Shown piece by piece: positions 1-6,696 of a stretch of DNA of 32,792 nucleotides; the first letter of the stretch is position 1, and each line of letters begins with the position of its first letter. The DNA comes from Desulfotomaculum sp. (GTDB taxonomy: Bacteria; Bacillota; Desulfotomaculia; Desulfotomaculales; Desulfallaceae), in NCBI GenBank assembly GCA_016841675.1, contig JAENYQ010000038.1, forward strand, positions 1 to 32,792. Direction: 5' to 3'. The notes under the pieces were generated by a model. The model saw only the letters and a program-made list of their open reading frames with translations, had not been told where the DNA came from and searched no databases. Made by a program: the position numbers and the translations under genes.

Positions 1-2
1 GC

Positions 3-71
3 GCCCTGGCCAATTGCGTTCGGGTCATTAAAGGGGAGAGACCGCTAGCGGTGGTAAACGGGGTTGAATAG
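3..71 (+). CDS. C-terminal end of a D-2-hydroxyacid dehydrogenase-like protein (partial)
   Basis: The window opens inside a reading frame that ends at a TAG at 69-71. The 22 visible residues end in VIKGERPLAVVNGVE. This resembles the usual tail of D-isomer-specific 2-hydroxyacid dehydrogenases (phosphoglycerate dehydrogenase family), which often close with a helix and a GE-P-L-x-VVN stretch. Too little is visible to be sure of the family. The broken iorB begins three bases after this stop, so the two were probably joined by the same deletion or belonged to one operon. Confidence 0.45.
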   Translation, partial: ALANCVRVIKGERPLAVVNGVE

Positions 72-73
72 CT

Positions 74-546
74 ATGCCGGTTGCCGGAGTGGGCGGCCAG
101 GGCACCATCCTGGCCGGCAACATTGTATCGGAAGTGGGCATGCTGAGGAGGGTAACGCCGATTTTCTGCTGGCCTTTGAAATGCTGGAGGCGGCCCGCTG
201 GCCCCATTTCCTGGCACCCGGCTCCGTTGCACTAGTTAATATCCACCAGGTGATGCCGCCGTCGGTCAACCTGGGTCAGGAGAAGTATCCGGAAGAAAAG
301 GAAATTGAGTCTATTCTGACCGGGGCTGGCGACCGGGTGATCTGGCTCGAGGGCGCCGCCAAAGCAGTTGAACTGGGTAATCATCCCACCTTGGCCGGGG
401 TGGTGCTGCTTGGTGTGCTGTCTACGCGCCTGGACGAGCCGGCGGAAACCTGGCTGCGGGCCGTGGAGGATCTTGTTCCGGCGAAGTTCAAAGAACTGAA
501 TGTGAAGGCCTTTTGGGCCGGGCGAGAAATGGCGGCGGGTAGTTAG
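74..546 (+). pseudogene. iorB: Indolepyruvate ferredoxin oxidoreductase beta subunit, broken by an internal deletion
   Basis: IorB is the small subunit of indolepyruvate:ferredoxin oxidoreductase, which oxidatively decarboxylates aryl pyruvates to aryl-acetyl-CoA. From ATG 74 one frame reads the family's N-terminal motif VAGVGGQGTILAGNIVSEVG. At about 137-150 the homology jumps to another frame, which runs to the TAG at 544-546 (EEGNADFLLAFEMLEAARW, then LGNHPTLAGVVLLGVL and PAKFKELNVKAF). The stretch of about 40 residues normally between these blocks, with its HGMAQRGG-type motif, is missing, and the reading frame changes, so no intact protein can be made. The few residues before VAGVGGQG are also shorter than usual. 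No iorA is visible beside it. The family call is firm. An assembly error at the junction cannot be excluded. Confidence 0.8.
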
Positions 547-571
547 TTATAAATTAGAGACATTATACGTT

Positions 572-602
572 GGGGACATTCCTCCGCAGGAGGTGTGTCC
601 CC
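572..602. repeat. Short inverted repeat with GGGGACA ends
   Basis: Two 14-base arms (GGGGACATTCCTCC and AGGAGGTGTGTCCCC) face each other across a tiny loop, with two mismatches. A related GTGTGTCCCC end recurs at about 617-628, and GGGGACATCG occurs twice at 18125-18149. It looks like a decayed copy of a small dispersed intergenic repeat ending in GGGGACA. It could also act as a weak terminator for the remnant upstream. Confidence 0.5.
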
Positions 603-739
603 TATCCTTTTTAGAAGGTGTGTCCCCTTTCCTTATTTGCAGAAGTGCTTTGAAATCATTTCTGCTGTCATTATTGCATTAGTATTTCTGGTTGGTTGTA
701 GGTGACATCTATGAATTATTAAATTTTAAATAATGACTA

Positions 740-781
740 TTGACAAAAGACTATTGACAAAAGAGTGAATCTTGATACAAT
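740..781 (+). promoter_or_regulatory. Sigma-A type promoter P1 with doubled -35 element
   Basis: TTGACA at 754-759 and TACAAT at 776-781 are 16 bases apart. A second TTGACA lies 14 bases upstream at 740-745, within a direct repeat of CTATTGACAAAAGA. Transcription would begin near 788, inside the operator-like site at 786-804. It would produce a leader of more than 200 bases before the small ORF at 1030 and the TetR gene at 1307. Confidence 0.7.
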
Positions 782-785
782 TAAC

Positions 786-804
786 TTAACAAACGTTCAC
801 TAAT
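786..804. promoter_or_regulatory. Operator-like site O1 (copy 1 of 3)
   Basis: TTAACAAACGTTCACTAAT lies directly after the -10 box of P1. The same 19-base pattern, TTAxCxAxxGxTCACTAAT, follows promoters at 1990-2008 and 26756-26774. It is an imperfect inverted repeat, which suits a TetR dimer, and overlaps the expected transcription start, which suits repression. The neighbouring TetR genes (1307, 23268) are the obvious candidates to bind it. Confidence 0.65.
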
Positions 805-1029
805 TTCAGACAACTAAGGCAGATTTATTCCCCTTACGACACAATCACCAGTTTTATCAAACGTAATCCATTTGACTACCAGTAGCATGTACCGTGAAAA
901 GGGTTTCGGTCAACAAATGTTTCTAGCAGCAGAACCGAGTGCCATGCGTCGCTAACCAGTATTTCATATTAAGCGCCAGTACCTTCGGTGTCAAACCTAT
1001 GGAATAACTTCTAAGAAAAGGAGGTGCCT
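805..1029. other. Long untranslated leader or spacer
   Basis: Nothing recognisable is coded between O1 and the small ORF at 1030. No RNA gene, riboswitch box or long hairpin was seen. If P1 is active this stretch is transcribed as a leader. Confidence 0.4.
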
Positions 1030-1239
1030 ATGGTGAGTTTGTTAAATGAAGGTTGGCATCGTTTAAAAAAATTTCTAAGTGAAATTTTTTTTCAATCTGC
1101 GTTTTACGGCATCCTTGCTTTATGGGTGCTGCTGTCTGGGGCAACCTTGCCAACGCGTATTCTGAGGCGTTTAAGGAAGACTGAAAGTTTTCGGGACGAA
1201 TTTGATAAATTAGAAACAACCCGCCCAGCCCGGTTTTAA
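1030..1239 (+). CDS. Small hypothetical membrane protein (69 aa)
   Basis: ATG 1030 follows an excellent ribosome site (AAAGGAGGT, 1017-1025). The predicted product has an amphipathic basic start, one hydrophobic stretch at about residues 24-44 (FYGILALWVLLSGATLP) and a charged tail rich in Arg, Lys and Glu, like a single-pass inner-membrane protein. I do not recognise the family. It sits between promoter P1 and the TetR gene, so it may be cotranscribed with the regulator. A perfect 16-base palindrome (CCGGTTTTAAAACCGG, 1230-1245) spans the stop codon. The piece could also be the surviving start of a larger lost gene. Confidence 0.4.
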   Translation: MVSLLNEGWHRLKKFLSEIFFQSAFYGILALWVLLSGATLPTRILRRLRKTESFRDEFDKLETTRPARF

Positions 1240-1306
1240 AACCGGTATTAACTTAACGATGATTATGAATTTAATAAACAAAAAATAAATTTATGTAGGG
1301 GGAAAA

Positions 1307-1879
1307 TTGACTGACCGTAAGGATGAAATTATTAAAATAGCTACCGTACTTTTCAGCGAAAATGGATATGACAACACTTCAATTCGAGAACTTGCCAAAA
1401 ATGTTGAACTTAGTGTTGCCGGGCTTTATTATTTTTTTCAAAACAAAGAGGAGATTCTTTTCAATATTCTTAATCGGACACTAACTAGCCTTTTGGAATA
1501 TGTGCAATTGGCTATAAATAAAGACAATGATCCTCAAACAAACATTACAAAAGTTATAGACCATTTTGTTAAAGAGGTAGTAGATAATAAAATGGAAATT
1601 GTTTTGTTATTAAAAGAAAGCCAACGACTAAAACCCGAACAGTTGGCAATTATTAAAAAAAAAGAAAGAAGTGTTATTAAATTAATAAAAAATGAAATTT
1701 CTAGACTAAGTAATGAAGGACGTCTTAAAAATTTTAATTTAACATCCACAACTTTTACATTATTGGCTATTGTTAACTTTACTCGTTACTGGTATGACCC
1801 AAGGGGGCAGTTATCAACAAAAGAATTTGTAACAGAGACCACTGACCTTTTTTTAAATGGTGTTCTTAACAATCAATAG
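1307..1879 (+). CDS. TetR/AcrR family transcriptional regulator (copy 1)
   Basis: A 190-aa one-domain regulator starting at TTG 1307 behind AGGGGGA. Residues about 5-50 form the TetR DNA-binding domain, with the helix-turn-helix in NTSIRELAKNVELSVAGLYY followed by FFQNKEEIL. The rest is the helical ligand and dimerisation domain. It is closely related to the TetR at 23268-23834 (roughly 70% identical by eye), and their leaders also resemble each other, so they are paralogues. Regulators of this type beside beta-oxidation genes usually repress them and are released by an acyl-CoA or aromatic ligand. The shared operator-like sites at 786, 1990 and 26756 suggest that it controls itself and the operon starting at 2373. 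Ligand unknown. Confidence 0.85.
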   Translation: MTDRKDEIIKIATVLFSENGYDNTSIRELAKNVELSVAGLYYFFQNKEEILFNILNRTLTSLLEYVQLAINKDNDPQTNITKVIDHFVKEVVDNKMEIVLLLKESQRLKPEQLAIIKKKERSVIKLIKNEISRLSNEGRLKNFNLTSTTFTLLAIVNFTRYWYDPRGQLSTKEFVTETTDLFLNGVLNNQ

Positions 1880-1956
1880 TTTAGGAATCCTAACATAGGG
1901 GGAACTTCAGATAGATGGTCAAAATAAAACTCTTAAGAGGAAGAAGATTAAGACTA

Positions 1957-1985
1957 TTGACAAAAGTGCAAACTTTGTCTAAAAT
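1957..1985 (+). promoter_or_regulatory. Promoter P2 of the bbs-like operon
   Basis: TTGACA (1957-1962) and TAAAAT (1980-1985) have the ideal 17-base spacing, and the -35 context (GACTATTGACAAAAG) is the same as in P1. The site lies 78 bases after the TetR stop. The next gene with a good ribosome site is the hydratase at 2373, so the transcript would have a leader of about 365 bases. Confidence 0.75.
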
Positions 1986-1989
1986 AAGC

Positions 1990-2008
1990 TTAACGAGTGC
2001 TCACTAAT
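1990..2008. promoter_or_regulatory. Operator-like site O2 (copy 2 of 3)
   Basis: TTAACGAGTGCTCACTAAT lies five bases after the -10 box of P2, in the same position as O1 relative to P1 and O3 relative to its promoter. The arms TTAaCGAGT and GCTCACTAA are partly symmetrical. The likely role is repression of the bbs-like operon by one or both TetR proteins. Confidence 0.65.
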
Positions 2009-2372
2009 TACAATTAAAAATCTACGTAAAATAGATTGACTTCCCTAGGAAGGAAGTAGCCTCTTGAAACGTTGGTTGTTATTGATAGGGAGTAGACTTG
2101 ATGCATGAGCCGTTACATTGGGATAAAGATTGTGAATTTTGGGTGAGTTGATGTAACTAACGGGTTAGTTAAGTATTTGGCAGACTACGATAAGGTGGTC
2201 GTCTAAGTAGAATCACATACACCCAGATGTAATTAGATTACATCAGTATTTGGGTATCGCCTGAAGTTGAAGGACTATGTGGAGGGGAGGTGATGAACTC
2301 AGCAAATCCGGTGGTGAGTTTAAAAGATAAAAACGATTAGCTGACTACTAGATGAATTTGGGAGGTAAACAA
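2009..2372. other. Leader of the bbs-like operon, with hairpin and short leader ORF
   Basis: There is no gene of normal size here. A small perfect hairpin, GATGTAAT-TAG-ATTACATC, lies at 2226-2244. At 2293-2340 a 15-codon ORF (MNSANPVVSLKDKND) follows GGAGGGGAGG at 2281-2290. It may be a leader peptide or a decayed gene start. Part of the leader (about 2150-2215) resembles 26800-26880 behind the third promoter copy, so promoter and leader were duplicated together. Confidence 0.35.
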
Positions 2373-3158
2373 GTGACCTTAGAAACTTTGTTGTACGAAA
2401 CGAATGGTTCGATTGGCATCATCACGTTAAACCGCACCCAGAAAATGAATGCCTTAAGCTCACAGCTATTGGGGGAGCTTAGCGAGCTTCTTGATATGTA
2501 CGAAAGTGACAGGAGCGTAAGCGCGCTGGTGTTGGCAGGTAGCGGAAAGGCATTCTGCGCCGGAGGTGATATCAGCGGTTCCGATTCAGGCGACGACCCC
2601 CTTACCACCTTCCTTAAATTCTCACGCCTTACACGCGAAACGTTCCATAAGATTGAAGGGTACAAAAAGCCCGTTATTGCGGCGATCAATGGTTTTGCCT
2701 TTGGCGGTGGCCTTGAATTGGCCCTTTGCTGCGACCTGCGGGTAGCGTCAGAAAAAGCAAAAATGGGATTGACGGAAACCAAATTAGGAGTAGTACCTGG
2801 AGCTGGCGGCACACAGCGCCTGCCACGGTTAGTTGGACCGGCGATAGCAAAACAGCTTATTTTTACCGCAGGTATTATTACTGGAGCAGAGGCTTATCGA
2901 ATCGGCCTGGTCAACGCAGTGGTTCCGCCGGAAGAGTGCTTGAACAAGGCGCTGGAGTTAGCCAAAGAAGTGTCGGCAAGGGCGCCGCTGGCTGTGCAAG
3001 CTGCTAAGAAGTGCATCAACATGAGCCAGCAGGTTGACCTGGAATCCGGGTTAGATTATGAGGCTGAATGTGTAAAGTATGTGTTTTGCAGCGAAGACAA
3101 AGAAGAAGGTGGTAAAGCCTTCAGGGAGAAACGCGATCCGGTGTGGAAAGGCCGCTAA
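2373..3158 (+). CDS. Enoyl-CoA hydratase/isomerase (crotonase family, BbsH-like)
   Basis: This enzyme adds water to a 2,3-unsaturated acyl-CoA in beta-oxidation. GTG 2373 is the better start because GGGAGG stands 7 bases before it; an in-frame ATG at 2352 has no ribosome site. The 261-aa product is the normal length. The oxyanion-hole segments AFCAGGDIS and GFAFGGGLELAL are present. Both catalytic glutamates of crotonase are conserved (E115 in GGGLELA, E135 in LTETKLG), followed by PGAGGTQRLPRLVG, so this should be a true hydratase. It is first in an operon whose content matches bbs; BbsH hydrates E-2-benzylidenesuccinyl-CoA. The actual substrate here is inferred only from the neighbours. A 25-base piece of its 3' end recurs inverted at 26887-26911. 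Confidence 0.9.
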   Translation: MTLETLLYETNGSIGIITLNRTQKMNALSSQLLGELSELLDMYESDRSVSALVLAGSGKAFCAGGDISGSDSGDDPLTTFLKFSRLTRETFHKIEGYKKPVIAAINGFAFGGGLELALCCDLRVASEKAKMGLTETKLGVVPGAGGTQRLPRLVGPAIAKQLIFTAGIITGAEAYRIGLVNAVVPPEECLNKALELAKEVSARAPLAVQAAKKCINMSQQVDLESGLDYEAECVKYVFCSEDKEEGGKAFREKRDPVWKGR

Positions 3159-3194
3159 GAAAGGGTCAGATAAAAATTTGTTAAGGAGGTTGCC

Positions 3195-3611
3195 ATGAGT
3201 AGCGAACTGAAACCAATGTTGGATGGAATTTTCGAAGTGGGACCGCCCCCAAGATTATTAGGAGCTCATTGTCCGGTATGTGATCAAAAGTTCTTTCCTA
3301 AGCCGGTAGTTTGTCCCCACTGCCTCGGGGAAGTGCAGGGAATTGACCTTTCCAGTGAAGGAACAGTCTATAGTTATTCGATATTGCGCATACCAAATAT
3401 GATGTACAAGTTTCCCCAACCATATGCGAGTGGCTATGTTGATCTTGATGGCGATAATATACGGGTATACGGCTTGTTTGACCCGGAAAAGGTGTCAGAA
3501 ATAGAGATCGGCAAGCGGGTCACTCTACAGGTCGGGCAAATCGGTATAGGCCTCGACGGTAAGGAATGCTTGCGGTATTATTTTACTCCTCAAGATGGAG
3601 GTGGCAAATAA
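3195..3611 (+). CDS. DUF35 zinc-ribbon/OB-fold partner of the thiolase (BbsA-like)
   Basis: A 138-aa protein starting at ATG 3195 behind AAGGAGG. Cysteines 26, 29, 40 and 43 (CPVCDQKFFPKPVVCPHC) form a zinc ribbon, followed by an OB-fold domain from about residue 50 that binds acyl-CoA in this family. Such proteins form tight complexes with SCP2-type thiolases, as in BbsA of toluene degraders and the DUF35 partners of steroid side-chain aldolases. Its stop overlaps the thiolase start by one base (TAATG), which indicates translational coupling and a stoichiometric complex. Confidence 0.88.
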   Translation: MSSELKPMLDGIFEVGPPPRLLGAHCPVCDQKFFPKPVVCPHCLGEVQGIDLSSEGTVYSYSILRIPNMMYKFPQPYASGYVDLDGDNIRVYGLFDPEKVSEIEIGKRVTLQVGQIGIGLDGKECLRYYFTPQDGGGK

Positions 3612-4762
3612 TGAGATCGGTAGATATAATTGGTGTCGGTATGACCCCTTTTGGAAAGCATGAAAAGACGCCGCTGGTGGAAATGGGAACCCGTGCCGCC
3701 ATTGAGGCCATCAAGGATGCCGGGATTAAATCATCTCAGATCAATATAGGTTACTTCGCCAACATGCAGGCGGGCAACCTTACCAAGGAGTTTACTGTGG
3801 GGCAAGCTGTAATGTGGGGTGCCGGAGTAAATAAAGTTCCTGTATTCAACATTGAGAACGCCTGCACCTCAGGTGCTTCCGCGACTACTTTAGCCTGGAT
3901 GAGCATTGCTTCAGGACAGTATGATATAGCCATTGTCGTGGGGGCAGAGAAGTTGAATGTGCCGTTTGTTCCCTTGTTAAACCCCAGCATGAGAGATATT
4001 AACGTTTTAGAAGGTAATGTTGTGATCAATGGCTTTGCACAGCGCGCCGTCAGACACATGCATTCCTTTGGCACTACAAAAGAGCAATTAGCCATGGTCG
4101 ACGTCAAAAACAGGCGCCACGCCAGCATGAATCCGTTGGCCATGTTTTATAAAAAACCAGTGACCTTGGAAGAAGTGCTCAACACTACTATGATGGCAGA
4201 TCCGCTAACAAAATTGAGTTGCTGTCCAAACGCTGACGGAGCAGCGGCCCTCGTGCTCTGCGCCTCTGAATTGTCCAGCCAATACACAACCAAGCCTGTT
4301 CATATAAAAGCATCGGTACTGGTGTCAGGCGTCTTTGATGAATGGCCCGATATGGAAACATTTGAAGAAGACCAGCGTGCCAGCCGCATAGCCTACGAGA
4401 AGGCGGGGCTGGGGCCGGAGGATGTTAGCGTCGCCGAATGTCACGATGCCTTTACGATTTGTGAGGTAATGCACACTGAGAACCTGGGGTTCTGCCCGAT
4501 AGGCGAGGGTGGCAGATTCGTGGAATCAGGGGCGACCAGTCTTGGCGGAAAGATACCCATGAACGTCTCGGGAGGATTGCTCGGAAAAGGACATCCTCTT
4601 GGTGCTACAGCTTGTGCGCAGATTGTTGAAGGCGTACGCCAGCTTCGGGGAGAGTGCGGTGATCGCCAGGTAGAGGGCGCCAAAGTGTTCCTAGCGGAAT
4701 GCATGGGAGCAGAGTTGCGTGGGGATGCAAAGACTTGCACCGTAAATATTCTTCAAAAATGA
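3611..4762 (+). CDS. SCP2-type thiolase (BbsB-like)
   Basis: The predicted reaction is CoA-dependent cleavage of a beta-ketoacyl-CoA with an alpha branch. ATG 3611 overlaps the stop of the DUF35 gene and gives 383 aa; an in-frame start further upstream lies inside that gene and is rejected. The nucleophilic cysteine is C85 in IENACTSGA. The histidine motifs ECHDAFT and GGLLGKGHPLGATA are present, and AECMGAE near the C terminus carries the second active-site cysteine. With all catalytic residues present, a thiolase is likelier than the retro-aldolase activity known for some DUF35-paired relatives. In bbs operons the equivalent BbsAB splits benzoylsuccinyl-CoA into benzoyl-CoA and succinyl-CoA. 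An exact 59-base copy of 3954-4012 lies at 26920-26978. Confidence 0.88.
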   Translation: MRSVDIIGVGMTPFGKHEKTPLVEMGTRAAIEAIKDAGIKSSQINIGYFANMQAGNLTKEFTVGQAVMWGAGVNKVPVFNIENACTSGASATTLAWMSIASGQYDIAIVVGAEKLNVPFVPLLNPSMRDINVLEGNVVINGFAQRAVRHMHSFGTTKEQLAMVDVKNRRHASMNPLAMFYKKPVTLEEVLNTTMMADPLTKLSCCPNADGAAALVLCASELSSQYTTKPVHIKASVLVSGVFDEWPDMETFEEDQRASRIAYEKAGLGPEDVSVAECHDAFTICEVMHTENLGFCPIGEGGRFVESGATSLGGKIPMNVSGGLLGKGHPLGATACAQIVEGVRQLRGECGDRQVEGAKVFLAECMGAELRGDAKTCTVNILQK

Positions 4763-4786
4763 TCATATTCGGGGAGGTTTGAAAGA

Positions 4787-5536
4787 ATGGATTTGAATTT
4801 ATCGGGTAAGACAGCCGCAGTAGTTGGCGGAGCAACTGGTATTGGCAAAGCTGTTTGTTTGACTTTAGCCGCTGAGGGATGCAATATCGGTGTTCTCGAT
4901 AAGAATATCGAGGCCGCAGAAGCAACAGTCAAGGAGATTCAGGGTAAAGCGGTAGCGGCACAGGTGAACATCGCCGATTTTGACAGCGTAAGCGCGGCTT
5001 TTGCAAAGGTTGCTGCTGATTTGGGGCCGGTAGATATTATGGTATTTGCCGATGGTAAATATGACACTTTTGGGACCGTCAAGCAAACGAGCCCGGAAAC
5101 TTGGGATAACGAGTTAGCCAATACTCTGTCCGGCGCCTTCTACTGCATCAAGGCGGTGGGTCCATCGATGAAAGAGCGCAAGTGGGGCAGAATAATTAAT
5201 ATTTCGAACAGAGCGGTAACGAGTGGTGCTTATGGGCAGAGCGCCCACATTGCGGCCATGGCAGGGCTTTTTGGTTTGACAAAGACGGCGGCATTGGAGT
5301 ACGCGCGTAAGAACGTCACCTGTAATATTGTCTTACCCGGTCTGGTCGACACACCTGCTTATCGGGCTCTTCCTGAAGCAATCCAAGAAAAACTTCTCAA
5401 CAAGGGCCTGACAAAACGATTGCAGGAGCCTGCGGAAATTGCCAATATGATCGCCTTCCTTTGCAGCGATTATGCGAAAGGCATCACTGGCGCTGAGGTT
5501 GATGTGACAATGGGCAACGAGCTGTTTGTGTTCTAG
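4787..5536 (+). CDS. Catalytically degenerate short-chain dehydrogenase (BbsC-like)
   Basis: A 249-aa SDR-fold protein with GGGGAGG ahead of its ATG. The nucleotide-binding glycine motif is recognisable (VVGGATGIGKAV, residues 12-23), but the active site is gone. Aligned with the next gene, catalytic Ser becomes N141, Tyr becomes H154, Lys becomes M158 and the supporting Asn becomes T113. The fold and the C terminus (IVLPGLVDTP, YAKGITGAEV) are well conserved, so this is not random decay. It is best read as a structural partner of the SDR at 5728. As I recall, BbsCD of toluene degraders is likewise a heteromer in which only one SDR carries the active site. The two genes look like a tandem duplication (see 5677-5727). 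Confidence 0.85.
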   Translation: MDLNLSGKTAAVVGGATGIGKAVCLTLAAEGCNIGVLDKNIEAAEATVKEIQGKAVAAQVNIADFDSVSAAFAKVAADLGPVDIMVFADGKYDTFGTVKQTSPETWDNELANTLSGAFYCIKAVGPSMKERKWGRIINISNRAVTSGAYGQSAHIAAMAGLFGLTKTAALEYARKNVTCNIVLPGLVDTPAYRALPEAIQEKLLNKGLTKRLQEPAEIANMIAFLCSDYAKGITGAEVDVTMGNELFVF

Positions 5537-5727
5537 AGTAGGTTTCCTGGAAATAATGCTTTTATTCATGGTCAAAGGTGTCAGGGGGCAAGCCGCACAC
5601 GGTGTAATATACGGCGCTGTAATTTGCCGGCCTGAAAACGGGTGGTAGTTATGGCAGTGCCTGATATGATGTTAAACTTCACCGTAAATACCCCTTCAAA
5701 ATAGATTTTATCAGGAGGTTTGAAATA
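5537..5727 (+). pseudogene. Spacer with remnant of a thiolase 3' end
   Basis: At about 5677-5727 the sequence repeats the end of the thiolase gene and its junction with the first SDR (4735-4786): CACCGTAAATA, CTTCAAAA and the ribosome site GAGGTTTGAAA-AATG recur in the same order. This means that a unit of thiolase tail plus SDR was duplicated in tandem and the thiolase part then decayed. The first part of the spacer (5537-5676) holds nothing else recognisable. Confidence 0.6.
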
Positions 5728-6528
5728 ATGGATTTAAAATTGTCCGGCAAGACTGCAGTAGTAACTGGTGGAGCTAGAGGTATCGGACGCTCTGTTTGTC
5801 AGGTTTTAGCAGCAGAAGGGGCTAATGTTGCTGTTTTTGATATCCTTGCTGATGCAGCGGAAGAAACCGCGCAGATGATTCGTGAGACAGGCAAAAAAGC
5901 CATAGCGTGTTCAGTAAATTTGGCCGATTACGCCAGCGTAAAAGCGGCCATGGATAAGGTAAAAGCTGAGTTGGGGCCGGTTGACATTGTATCATGCGTT
6001 GCCGCTATTACCGATAACATGGGTACAATTGAAAAGATGCCGGTTGAGAAGTGGACCAGAGAGATAAAAGTCAATTTATCAGGTTGCTTCTACTGTGTCA
6101 AAGAGACCATTGACTCAATGGTTGAGCGCAATTTTGGCCGGTACATTTTTGTTTCCTCAAGAGCAGGTATGGACGGCGGCTATGGGCAGTGCTCCTACTC
6201 ATCAAGCAAGATGGGTCTCATTGGTTTTGCAAGGTCGTTATCATTGGAGTATGCCCGGATGGGGGTAACCAGCAATATTGTCTTCCCCGGCCTGGTCAAT
6301 ACGCCTGCTACTGCGGGACTTAGTGATGAAGCTAGATCGCGCATTATCGCCCGTGGTGTGATGGGGCGGTTGCAGGATCCTGAAGAATTGGGCAATGCCA
6401 TTGCATTCCTGGCCAGCGAACAGGCGAAAGGCATCAATGGCGCGGAGCTTATGGTAAGCATGGGTCCGGCTCCCTACTCTTTCCGCCCGATGAATCTTCC
6501 AGGCGATGAGGCGGCTATGGGCATTTAA
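5728..6528 (+). CDS. Short-chain dehydrogenase, active subunit (BbsD-like)
   Basis: A 266-aa NAD(P)-dependent oxidoreductase with AGGAGG before its ATG. It has the Rossmann motif TGGARGIG (13-20), D38 after beta-2 (usually NAD preference), and the full catalytic set N116, S144, Y157 and K161 (CSYSSSK). The expected role is oxidation of a beta-hydroxyacyl-CoA to the beta-keto form; in bbs this is 2-[hydroxy(phenyl)methyl]succinyl-CoA dehydrogenase. It is about half identical by eye to the preceding inactive SDR, with a C-terminal extension of about 17 residues. Its position directly before the acyl-CoA dehydrogenase supports the same pathway. Confidence 0.88.
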   Translation: MDLKLSGKTAVVTGGARGIGRSVCQVLAAEGANVAVFDILADAAEETAQMIRETGKKAIACSVNLADYASVKAAMDKVKAELGPVDIVSCVAAITDNMGTIEKMPVEKWTREIKVNLSGCFYCVKETIDSMVERNFGRYIFVSSRAGMDGGYGQCSYSSSKMGLIGFARSLSLEYARMGVTSNIVFPGLVNTPATAGLSDEARSRIIARGVMGRLQDPEELGNAIAFLASEQAKGINGAELMVSMGPAPYSFRPMNLPGDEAAMGI

Positions 6529-6696
6529 TGCATGAACAAGACCAGGGCAATTAGCACAGTTTTGGTATTGAACGCCCTATGGTGAGGTGTAATCTTGTCA
6601 ACGATGTTATACCCATTCTGGATGGTAATGTTTCGTTAATATGCTACGGTGAGATTTTCTTTAGGTGTGCAATCAGTGTGTACGGAGGCTTAATTT

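Noticed and set aside
2348-2812. Long open frame on the minus strand opposite the hydratase (and similar minus-strand frames throughout)
   Set aside because: It lies within a well-supported gene, has no ribosome site, and its translation is low-complexity Pro/Ser-rich as expected for an antisense shadow.
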